Origin: Undaria pinnatifida
Taxonomy: Eukaryota > Sar > Phaeophyceae > Laminariales > Alariaceae
Direction: 5' to 3'
Assembly (NCBI GenBank): GCA_012845835.1
Contig: JABAKD010000014.1
Coordinates: 10,573,219-10,637,218, forward strand
Length of the DNA stretch: 64,000 nt
Part shown: positions 21,945 through 32,345 of the stretch, in pieces
Position numbering within the stretch: the stretch's first letter is position 1
Layout of the letters: the number at the start of each line of letters is the position of its first letter
Notes under the pieces: model-generated
The model's database searches: none
What the model saw: the letters and a program-made list of their open reading frames with translations, nothing else
Told to the model about the DNA's origin: nothing
Position numbers and translations under genes: made by a program

Positions 21945-23115
21945 ACCACGCTACGATCCTGCCGCCCAGCAGCAGCCCAGCCCCCTAGCAGCAGCAGCTT
22001 GCAACTCTATGCGCGTGCTGCTGCTGTTGTAGTAGCTGATTCTTTGATTGGAGCGTGGCGTTTGTCACCCCACCATACCCCATCTTTCTGGTGTGCTGCC
22101 GCTTCGGGCGCACCTCCATTGTATGTCCATAGATCGCGTCAATTTAGTCAGTAATATAATATACGTTTTTATTGTAATTAATATACAAACCCATCCTTAC
22201 ATTCACGTCCAAAGAGACAACATTGTTCCGTACTACATACGTACCAGAGCAACTACATACGTACCAGAGCAAGACCAGAGGGGTATTGTTTTGTGTCGGA
22301 GATTTTTCTCATGCCACAGATGACAGGTACCAAACAAGAGGACGGCACAACGCTACGTGTACAACCCTACCGCACAGCAGCAGTAGTGGGACACATCATG
22401 CACATGCGCGTGGCGAGTCCTCTCTATGCTGAGGCGAGTTGCTTTCGTCTCCACGAGGGGACGATTTTGAATCGGACGACGATCAAAACAATCCAGCGTA
22501 ATTTTTCTTGACTCTAAAAAGCAAACAGCAGTGGATATAGGCGCTAATGACACCACGCTACGATCCTGCTGCCCAGCAGCGGTCCAGCCCCCTAGCATCA
22601 GCAGCCTGCAACCCTATGCGCGTGTGGCTGCTGTTGTAGAAGCTGATTGTTTGATCGGAGCGTGCCATTTGCGACCCAAACATACTCCCTATTTCCGCTG
22701 TGCTGCCGCTTCGTGCGCATCTCCATTGCATGTCCATAGATCGCGTCAATACTGGCGGTAGTATAGGAACCTTTCAAATACTAATTTATATACCACCCCA
22801 CCTTTACATTTACGTCCAAATAGACTGTATTTTTACGTACATAACAGAGGGGTAATGTTATGGGTCGGAGATTTTGCTCACACCACAGATGACAGGCACC
22901 AGACAACATGAGGACAGCACAACGCTACGTGTACAACCTTGCCGCACAGCAGCAGCAGTAAGATACATCATGTGTGTGCGCGTGGCGAGTCCCCGCTATG
23001 CTGGGGCGAGTTGCTTTCGTCTCCACGAGGGGACGATTTTGGATCGGACGACGATCAAAACAATCCAGCGTAATTTTTCTTGAATCTAAAAAGCAAACAG
23101 CAGTGGATATAGGCG
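21945..23115 (+). repeat. Direct duplication, about 600-bp unit
   Basis: Both halves carry CCACGCTACGATCCTGC, GGAGCGTG, CATAGATCGCGTCAAT, CACAACGCTACGTGTACAAC and GGACGATTTTG(A/G)ATCGGACG, ending in GGATATAGGCGCT. They differ visibly throughout, so the duplication is old. Confidence 0.7.
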
Positions 23116-23668
23116 CTGATGCTCCATGAGAAAGGACTTCTCTGTTTCAGCGACAATAGAAGCCCTACAGTTTCTCATTCCGCGCACTCTCTGCGACGAA
23201 CTGGTGGTGAAGGGGGATGATTGCCCATCCTGGCGTGTATCACTCGTCGTGAAGTTCAATATCTGGCTCAACAAGACACGAAGAGTAGTTATTCTGAATT
23301 TGCTGATTTCCATACGAAACAGGAAACGACGAAAGAACATCAAAACCACGGTAGAAAGACGGCGCACGGAACAACTGCTGATTTTGTTTTTTTTGCCGGT
23401 TGAACATCCACCTTTCGACCTTTTATTTGTTACCACGCAAATTTAACTGCATAAAAGTCGCCGGTATAAAAAGTCCGCATCGTACGAGTACTGGCGCTGG
23501 ACACGTACTCATGGGATTACCACTTATTTACGGTTCTCCACCACCACGACGGGGAGAGAGCGAACCGTACCCGGGAGGGCGCCTCCCCACACCCCGCTTC
23601 TCGAGCTGCGGACAAGGACATAGTTTTCACTACCACCAGGTACATCTTATTTCCCCACAGATGGTCAG

Positions 23669-24301
23669 ATGTTGAATGCTTGGGTTTCGTTCTTGCGCCA
23701 CTCCCTTAGGCACTTCCCGGAGGGGAACCTTGTACAAAATATACATTCATTCCTTTCTTCGGGATGTGGTCAGGAGTTTTTGTTTCCGTCTCGGCCTCAG
23801 TATGCGAATCTCGGAACTGGAATTCTCGGTCAAACCGCTTCATTCGAGCGCCGTCTCCGGGGGGCGGCCCAAACGCCCCTCGCCCTGCCGTATCCGTTCC
23901 GCACCTGGCCGGGATCGGGTACGTGGGCTGAGCGAGGCAAGCGAGAGGTGCGCAAATTTTTGTATTGCGGGCGGTATACGCCCGAGTTATTCATGGATCT
24001 TGGCGTGTGCAGGGCTCCAACGAAAAAAACGTACCAGGCATGGGACAATATTTATTTCCAAGTTGGCGTCATTTCGAAATTGGCTTCTGATTTTGTCCCC
24101 ATCACACTTTTTCCGTGGTCACACCTCGAAGCGTTCGATCTATTGTGCACATCGTACGACTGGCTGCTGTGTCGTTGTTTTTCGATATCGGATTTCAACG
24201 TTAAATTCGGTTTGTTCGAGCGTTCGTTGTCTTCGAGGGGGGCCGCACCCCCCCTAACAGCATCATCTATCATCATTACACCCAGTCAGTGTCGGCGCTG
24301 A
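23669..24301 (+). CDS. Unrecognised ORF, two overlapping open frames
   Basis: About 600 bp are open in two plus frames (23669-24301 and 23676-24257). The first follows a TTCCCCACAG acceptor-like site and reads ALPYPFRTWPGSGTWAERGK. I recognise neither frame. It could be an exon, a repeat relic or chance. Confidence 0.2.
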   Translation: MLNAWVSFLRHSLRHFPEGNLVQNIHSFLSSGCGQEFLFPSRPQYANLGTGILGQTASFERRLRGAAQTPLALPYPFRTWPGSGTWAERGKREVRKFLYCGRYTPELFMDLGVCRAPTKKTYQAWDNIYFQVGVISKLASDFVPITLFPWSHLEAFDLLCTSYDWLLCRCFSISDFNVKFGLFERSLSSRGAAPPLTASSIIITPSQCRR

Positions 24302-24450
24302 TTCTTCATCCTAGAGAGATAGAACTTGTTATTTTGTGGTCACTTACTGTGACCCAGAGTAAACCAAACAATCGCAATTAATCAAGGTATACTTGTAGAG
24401 CAAGTGAGATTCTAGCAGCGTACCGGGTACGAGAACTCAACAAAACAGGC
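24265..24450 (+). repeat. R2 repeat copy
   Basis: It shares CACCCAGTCAGTGTCGGCGC, GATTCTTCATCCTAGAGAGA and AGCGTACCGGGTACGA with the other R2 copies. Confidence 0.6.
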
Positions 24451-24774
24451 CGGACCATAGAACAAATACCAGGTAGAAAACAAACAAAACGAACGGAGTC
24501 GCTCTTAAAAATCGCAGTACGAGAAACAATGCTTTGCCAGTCTTTCATCGCCGCTCCAAAGAGTAATTCCGTATATATTGGTCCACGATTCCACCAACAT
24601 CCATCTTTCAGGACCGCATAATAAATATCCCACACTAATTCCATATATATATATATATTTTTTCCCCACAAAACGAAACGTGGATGCACTTCCAAAGGTA
24701 GGTAGGTGTGATTATCAAGGTAGTAGTGTTTCGAACGCGTTGGTTGTGTCATTGCAAGAATTGCGCTGAGTACT

Positions 24775-25000
24775 GACTGTTGTTGGTGGTGGTGGTCAAT
24801 ACATTGTGTGCGCCAGCCATTAATTGATGACAGTATAATAAAATATAGGGATCTTCCTGAAAATGTAATCTCGTTCGCCAGGAATTAACCGATGATACAG
24901 AGCAATGGGGATCTTCTTGACAATATCTCCTGTGCGCCACAGCAATCGACAATATAGCAGTATCCTAAAACATAGGGATCTTCTGCAAAATATATATCGT
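24775..25000 (+). repeat. Tandem repeat, about 70-bp unit, three copies
   Basis: Units share TAGGGATCTTC(C/T)TG(A/C)AAAAT and GCGCCA(G/C) with diverged linkers. Confidence 0.55.
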
Positions 25001-25307
25001 GGTAACCGTACCTACCACTGCGCATACGCACGCCAGACGCAAGCCCATTGGAAAAAAGAAAAATATTACTTAGTAGAAGAGACAGAGAAGAAAGGAAAGG
25101 GGTATTATATTCCGATTCGCCGTCCGATTCAAGATCACCCTGTGTCAAGCCGAAGCAGGCGCTCATTGCTCTTATCTGTTGTGGCCAATATAGATGGCTG
25201 TTAGTATGCCGGGACATAGCGATGTGACCGCTCTTCTTATGTCCCCGAATGGCTTTATCGCGACACTCTGGGCACCAACTGCATAGATTCATCCCGAGGT
25301 CGAGCGT

Positions 25308-26075
25308 TTGGTACGAATTGCGGCCGCATGGCAGTTTTTTGCCCTACGGAGTAGTGTGCAAGTATACAGACAAACAATCGAGTTTGTGTACTTGGGCGGG
25401 GCTATCACCGCAGACAGAGACCTTACCATTAAAATAACGCGGCCTCTTCAGAGGGCCTGGGCGTGCTTCCAGCGGTACAAGATGGAAACCTATGATCGCC
25501 CGGGTGCGCGCTTACGGTTGAAGGTGCGGTTGCTGAAAGCTGAGGTGGTCGAGACACTGCTTTACGGTTGCATGACGTGGAGCCCGAAGAAGCCTGACTA
25601 TGACAGGCTACGACGGGTTCACCGCTCCATGCTCCTCCGATGCCTTGGATGGCGGAAACGGAAGCGTGACGACCACACCCTATCGTACGCCGATGCGCTT
25701 GCCAAGACAGCTTCCGAGAGCATAGAGGCGATAGTGCGCAAACGGAGGATATTGTTTGCGGGATTCGTAGCACGTATGGGGGAGGAGCGTCTGCCACAGA
25801 GGGTAATGTTTGGGGAGTTTGTTGGGGGTAAGGGCTACTCAGGGGGGCAAGAGGAAGACTGGATGGAACATCTGAAAGATGATATGTAGGTCTTTGGAAT
25901 TTAATTCGAAGGATGGCGAACGGCTGCTCAGAAGGCTGGCAGATGATTTCGACGAGTAGAGGGGGGAGCCGAGTTGTTCATGCGGAATTGGCATGAAACG
26001 GAGAGACGCAAAGCTGCAGAGCGACGCGCAAAGGCTGCGGCAGCGCCATCCACCGTCGGCATCTCAAAGCGGCCG
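25308..26075 (+). pseudogene. Decayed non-LTR retrotransposon (LINE) reverse transcriptase C-terminus
   Basis: A 193-codon frame reads IEFVYLGGAITADRDL, VRLLKAEVVETLLYGCMTWS, RRVHRSMLLRCLGWRKRKRD and ARMGEERLPQRVMFGEF. This is the typical tail of LINE endonuclease-reverse transcriptase proteins: thumb region and the HR-x-L-L...LGW segment. It stops at 25889, but homologous-looking sequence (W-x-TAAQKAGR, then FMRNWHETERRKAAERRAKA) continues in other frames to about 26040, so it is broken by stops and shifts. The catalytic domain is missing, as in 5'-truncated insertions. A 110-bp G-rich tract follows. Confidence 0.75.
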
Positions 26076-26199
26076 GGGGGAGGGGGAGCGGGGGGGGGGG
26101 GGGGGAGGGGAGGGGGGAGGGGGGAAGGGGGGAAAAGGGGGGGGGGGGGGGAGGGGGGGCGTCATGCCCAAGAGACTGAAGTCTGGGTCTGGCCATCAT

Positions 26200-27028
26200 C
26201 GTCTTAAAAGTTGTGGGCCTTCTAATGGCCGTTACAAGATAGCATAAGACCGCCCTGACTTCTTCGCCATGTTGCGTTCTCTCCCCAGTGCCATTGATGA
26301 TGCAGTTGATACCCTCTATGAGCCCAATGCCGTCTTTAGCCAGTTCCTAGGGTATGCTAGTATGACATTTCTCTTATTTTTCTTCTTTTTTCCTTGCTTC
26401 CTCTTCTTGTCTTGTCTTTTCTTGCTTTTCGCGTATTTTTCTTTTCTTTTCTTTTCTTTTCTTTCCTTTTTCGTTTTTTTGGGGGGGTTTCCGAGGGTGC
26501 ACGGAAAAAAAATTCTTCGACACCTATGTCCTATTTTCTTATTTTGACCCTCCCAGACAGGGGGGGAGGGTACCAGGCACCCATCCCCCCCCTGTCGACG
26601 CCATACAAACTTCTAAATAAAACCTTCCTACACTAATTCTCATATAAAAGACACCGTGTGCTGCAGCATGAGCTGCTGCGTACCGTAGATACACAGAGAG
26701 CGATAGAGAGGAGCAAGAGAGGAGGCTCGTAGTTCATGAGTACGAGTGCTAGCTCCAGGGGAGACCGGCCAGAGCCATTGGCGGATCCCTTCGACAAGAA
26801 GGCATGGCTGGAGGGTGTTTGTCCGAAGAAGTTCGACGGCTCCGCGTACGTTTGTTGACTCTTCGTTCAAATTGTGTGGCCTAAATATAGCGGGGAGCCT
26901 TGATGGAGCACCTGTTAACCAATTCTGCGAAGCATGCAGACGTCTGAAACTAGGACAGAAAACGAGATCAACTACTACGAGTACAGCAAGAGTACAGGTC
27001 AATCGGATTGTCGCTTGAAAAAAAATGG

Positions 27029-27059
<31 letters not shown>

Positions 27060-27770
27060 GTCCCTCCGGGGGGGGGGGGGGGGGGGTACATAAGTGTGCT
27101 GGATTGGGATCTTCGTGCACCCTTGGGGTTTCGCTTTCTTTTCTTTCCTTTCCTTTCCTTTCCTTTCCTTAATGTTCTTTTCTTTTCTTTGTTTCTTTTC
27201 TCCGATTGACTTGCGTCTGTCGTGCGCATGCGTAGTGATAGATACTACGTGTAATATATACGTGGTAGTCTTTCTTGGGTGGCAAGCGGTATTATAGTCG
27301 TTTTCTCCAGGCGTAGACTAATGAGACGTATGCACCAGTATGGACCTGGCACATCGTAGACTGACTCCCGATTTCGCTTTTATGTTTCTGGTGGAGGCAT
27401 GAATTGCGTCAGCTGTGATATATATATATGCGTTCACCACCTTGGGTTGTTTGTGTTTTTCCCTGGGGTATTCCTCAGCTCCAGAGTGACTGGAGCCTGC
27501 CCTGTGACCATGGACTTGATTATGCGAGTTAATGTGAGAACAACAACAACAACAACATCAATGCAAGAAAACCCGCGAAAATGTTGGCGAGCATAGTTAG
27601 GTTTCTGACCCGATACGCGAATGAAATCGGAATTTTCAGCGATTTTTTTCGGTGCCGCATAATAAGCGAGAAAGAGGTGATTGTTCGGGCACAGCAAGTA
27701 TTCCATGATTATTCGGCCATTATGTCAGTGAGTCAAATACTGATACGCACTGTCACTGCTATTTTCGCCT
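26200..27770. other. Low-complexity rich, no gene recognised
   Basis: TTTTCTTTTC tracts at 26380-26480 and 27130-27200, poly-A plus poly-G at 27020-27090, and a GAGTGACTGGAGCCTG repeat at 27480-27560 that also occurs at 33260-33340 next to (AAC)n. Confidence 0.5.
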
Positions 27771-27772
27771 AA

Positions 27773-27877
27773 TTTCAGAGTTTTTTCCAAGGTTGGTTAT
27801 TATGCTCGAGTCGTGCCAGTCTTATTTTCAGAGTTTTTTCCACGGTTGGTTATTATGCTCGAGTCGTGCCAGTCTTA
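27773..27877 (+). repeat. 53-bp tandem duplication
   Basis: TTTCAGAGTTTTTTCCA through GTCGTGCCAGTCTTA occurs twice back to back with one substitution seen. Confidence 0.9.
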
Positions 27878-28259
27878 GTTCCATACTTCGAAGTATATTA
27901 TTATGTCGTTTATCTTTGCACAAGCCATTTTTGTTTGAAATTAATTGTGCAGTATAACCGGGGGGGGGGGGGGGCTGAATCCTGCACACAAATGGCTCTA
28001 TTTTATTTCGTCCATTTATATTGCGTTTGGTGCTGTTGTTGCTGTTCAAGTGTTTCTCATCCTCATTTTGAGCGTGCTTGCTCGGCATGCCAACCTGATA
28101 TCGGCTCAAAATCGCTTTTTTGTGCGACCTATCATGCGAATAACCCATTACTTTACTGCGCTCGCATTGCAAATGTTTGCCGCATGCGAGAAATATGCGA
28201 GAAAACGCGACTTGGTCGAAATAATTGTGAGCTTTTTGGGCCAAACCCTACCACCAGCC

Positions 28260-28880
28260 AATCACGAGAAATAAGCCAATGGAGTAGTCGGGGTTGACAC
28301 GCCGTGCGGGGAGGTATATCGACCCGGGAGATCATCGTTCGTTATAGTTCCCGCGTTGCTGGGGCTGTAGAGAGTCGGAGGATTTCGGAACCGGGGATGG
28401 GGCCCTATCTCCCCCGTGTGCGACGAACTGCCCCCCATCGGTAGGTGGGCCTCTATCATCCTCCTACTAGGGTGGGGGGCCGTTGTGGAGCTCGAACCAA
28501 TCAGCGATTCTAGCCTATGGAACTGGGATTTCCACATCGTAGGGGGCGGTGTCGACCCGAGAGAACTCGGTTTTCTTCCCCCGTTTGTCTAATTTTTAGA
28601 TATATGGTATGACCCCTGGACCGGGGATGGGACCCCATCGTCCCCGGGTGGAGCTGGCTCTATAATATACGAACCCCAGCCAATTAGAGATCCGCCGGTC
28701 GGCGGCATTGGGGATTTCCACACTGTGCGGGGAGGTATCAATCCTGGTGATATATCCGTGTTCGTTCCCGGGTTGTCGGAGTTATATATATGTGAATGGA
28801 TTATGATTCTGGGAATGCAGCCTATCGTCCCCAGATGACGGTTACTCTAATGTACGATCTCCGGCCAATGATATTATGGT
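28260..28880 (+). repeat. Tandem repeat, roughly 200-240-bp unit, three copies
   Basis: Units share GGGATTTCCACA, GCGGGGAGGTATC, CGTTCGT, ACCGGGGATGGG(A/G)CCC and CATCGTCCCC, with a CCAAT word near each unit border. Confidence 0.65.
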
Positions 28881-29497
28881 ATCATGCATGTAGTCGCAGA
28901 AGCTGGCTCCGTGCGCGCCTGTCAGTTGCTACGTAAAGAACATGCAGCAAACCTTTGGTCATCCCTCTGCTGGCCCTGGATGCTTGGCTGAGTCCAAACG
29001 TCAAGAAACGCACTCGAAACGTCTCTTCGTGGCCAGACTAGAGGGTCAGTCTGCGTGGGCTCGGATTTATCCGATCGAAATATACATGAAGCTCGGAATC
29101 GGACTCACGCAAGAAACGGAGAAACGGAGGAAACGACAGAAGTAGTGAGTAGTTCACTGTAAGTATATATCAATATATCTTGGCATTACTTTACGTCCTA
29201 CACGCGTAGACTATGTGTTGTGTGGTAGCGGTTTTTACTATCTACCGAATATTGAATCGAACAAGTCGAGGTGCTGCCCTGCCCTACCGGGAGCATGGGT
29301 GCCGGCGAATGCCGACACCCATGCGGAGCTCTTGTATTATAATAATATTAAGAGTACTACTACTTACTGCTGTTGTATGTACCAGGTAGTATTTAGATCG
29401 CCCGTCCTATCAATCGGCAGAGATAGATACAAATTATTGTTTATGTGGACTGTGAAACAGATAGATGACATACCTGATATTTTATATGTGTGTGTGT

Positions 29498-29612
29498 GTT
29501 CTTCACATTAAACCGTTCTTCTACTCGTCGACATCCAGCACACCCAGTGTCCGTACTGATTCTTCACCCTAGAAAGATCAGCTCTGTGGTCACACTCGTA
29601 GTCAGCTCTTGT
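29498..29612 (+). repeat. R2 repeat copy
   Basis: Nearly identical, in opposite orientation, to 2397-2512. Confidence 0.7.
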
Positions 29613-30059
29613 CGTAGTCTATATTATTTACCTTTTTGGTCGATCTCGCAGCTGAAGTGTGTTTTTTCATTTTTTCTATTATATTTTTTTTCATTTTTCA
29701 AATATATAGACTATTGGGTAAAAGAAAAAACAGCCCACCTAAATTTCATTGTTTTTGAAGAAATATTGTAAGAGGCCCGTATTGGACGAGGGGGGGAACA
29801 GAAGACACCTACCTGCGATATTAATACCTGTCTGTGACGACGGCTTCTTCAGAAGTTCGCTGAGTGGCGGTGTAAAGCCTCTTACTACGAGTTTAGCTCG
29901 ACAGTAAAACTACTGCTTTACTGCTGATGAAAACAAAACGACAACAAGAAAACAGAGATCCAGAGTATGCAGCAGTCTAGAACTTTCACAGCGACGCCTT
30001 TTTTTTTCTTTGGCTTCACCGCTGGCTCCCTCTTGAAGTCGGTCGTGCTTCACCGACTG

Positions 30060-32345
30060 CATACCCCCCCCTCCCCCACAAGAAGGATTTATAGCTTCCA
30101 CGCACAAATTGAGCTGCCCCACCCGTCCCCTCCCCCCCCCTCCCCCCCCTCCCGCCCCCTTCTGATCGAAATTAGGCCCCCACGTCCTTAAAAACTCCGC
30201 CCTCCCCTCACCGGTTATTCGACTTACAGGATTCACTTGATAAACTGATGCATTTCCTTCCACAGCTGTCAGATTTTGTCCCCCTCAGAAACGGGTTTTA
30301 TAGTTTCCGCGCAGACTGCCTAACATCACCCTGTTGACCCTGAAAGCTACACTGCAGTTGCAAGGAAGGGGAGTCGCCGACCTATACCCTTAATGAGGAC
30401 ACACTCCCCGTAATACGCGCGATCGGAGTATCACACACAGCTTGCAAAGATGAGTTTCGACAAAATATCGATCTCACAGCTGGAGTGTATTTTAATTTAT
30501 ATACTATTAATAAATGATTTTTATAATATATCATCACACCCTGAACAACAACAGACACTAGTAGTCCAATAATAGCTATTACCAGGTATTAATAGATTCC
30601 TGCTATTGTATTTGACTGTCTATTGTGGTCACTAATTCCAAATCAGTCAGTTGAAACCCACGGCGTCGAGCTCCATTGCACCGACAATTTGTATTGATGT
30701 ATTGATAGACAGACGCCCACCAGGCCCCATTGCTCGACCCCTATCTATACCTGATTATGATTCAATGGTCGAAGCAATTGCTGCTAATAATTACCTGCGG
30801 ATCTCGATTATTGATTAACTGAATGATGATGCATTCCTTCCATAACCGTCGGATTTGTCCCCTTAAAGGATTTATAGTTTCCGCGCACAGATTGAGTCCC
30901 CCCCCCCCCCCCCCCCCGCTTCCTCTTGTTCAAACCCTGCCCCCCACGCCCTCACAATATCCGCCCTCCCCTCGCGGTTTTACGACTTGCAGGAGGAGAT
31001 ACTTGATAAACTGATGCTTTTCCATCCACACACAGCTGTCAGATTTTGTCCCCCTCAAAAACGGGTTTTATAGTTTCCGCGCACAGATTGATTAACATCA
31101 CCCTGTTGACCCTGGTACAAGCTACCCTGTAGTTCCAAGGGGAGTCGCCCGACCTGCATCCTAAGTGAGAACACACACCCAGTAACACGCGCGATCGGAG
31201 TATCACACACAGCTTGCAAAGATGAGCTTCGACGAAATATTCGATCTCACAACAGCTGGATGGAGTGTTTTTTTTTCCCCCCGCTCCCTCTTGCTCAAAC
31301 GCCCCACCTAACATCGAATTCACCTCATCATCTTTCTAGAGCCACCCATGCCGCTGCTCCAATTCCCTCCCCCCCCCCCCCGCCCAACGCCCCCTCCTTC
31401 CCCACCATCCGCACCATCGCCTAGACCTAGCACCACGCGTATAGCAAACCCCTACATCTATGCGACCTAAAGCTGTTAAAAAATCATTTTGCCCCCCCCC
31501 CCCCCCCCCGCCCGCCCACCCACCCCCTCGAGCACTCCGCCCTCTCCTCACTGGTTGTACGACTTACAGGATATACATGATAAACTGGTGCATTCCTTCC
31601 AAAACCGTCAGATTTACTCCCTTTTAAAGGATTTATAGTTTCCACGCACAGATTGAGTTGCCCCGCCCGTCCCCCCCCCCCCCCGCTCCCTCTTGTTCGA
31701 ACCCAGCCCCCCACGTCCTTAAAAACTCCGCCCTCCCCTCACCGGTTTTTCGACTTACAGGACACACTAGATAATAAACTAATGCATTTCCTTCTACAAG
31801 CTGTAAGATTTTGTCCCCCTCAAAAGCGGGTTTTATTGCTTACGCGCACAGACTGACTAACATCACCCTGTCGACCCTGATCGTAGCTACATTGTAGTTC
31901 CAAGGGGAGTTGCCGACCTATATCGCCCCGTGTGGCGTATCAGGTTATCCTCGAGCCTGGTATAGGTCAATTTCGTGAGTTCGAGCCCCGCCGAGTGCAT
32001 ACTCGTATAAATTCGTGGGGATTTTTTCTCGTGCACAAATTGACTTGCGGAAAGCGCGAGAGCGTGAGTTAGCTAACACTCGATGAAAAATCGACAAGCA
32101 GTGGGATTGCTGAACCCTATGCGCGCTAAAAATTGAAGGCAAGAACCGGGGGAGGAGAAGGGACGACACTGTGACCACGGCTTGTCCAGAAGAAGCTGGA
32201 AAGTAAAAGTGTGAGAAAAGGAAAAAATCCTTAATGAGGACACACAACCCGTTGCACGCGCGATCGGAGTATCACACACAGCGTGCAAAGATGAGTTTCG
32301 ACAAAATCTTCGATCTCACAGCTAGCTGGAGGAGTGTATTTGTGT
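30060..32345 (+). repeat. Cluster of three R1 repeat copies (one carrying a SINE)
   Basis: Three copies, 30060-30500, 30825-31275 and 31575-32345, share a left part (GGATTTATAGTTTCCGCGCA, long poly-C, CTCACCGGTTTTTCGAC) and a right part (GGGTTTTATAGTTTCCGCGC to GATGAGCTTCGACG). Each holds a C run. The third is split by SINE copy 5. The family is about 450 bp, non-coding, of unknown class. Confidence 0.7.
31922..32228 (+). mobile_element. SINE copy 5, inserted inside another repeat
   Basis: The plus-strand head GCCCCGTGTGGCGTATCAGG and B-box GAGTTCGAGCCCC are followed by the shared body and an A-rich tail. Its flanks are the two halves of the R1 repeat (GACCTATA before, CCTTAATGAGG after), so it inserted into an existing R1 copy. 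Confidence 0.8.
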
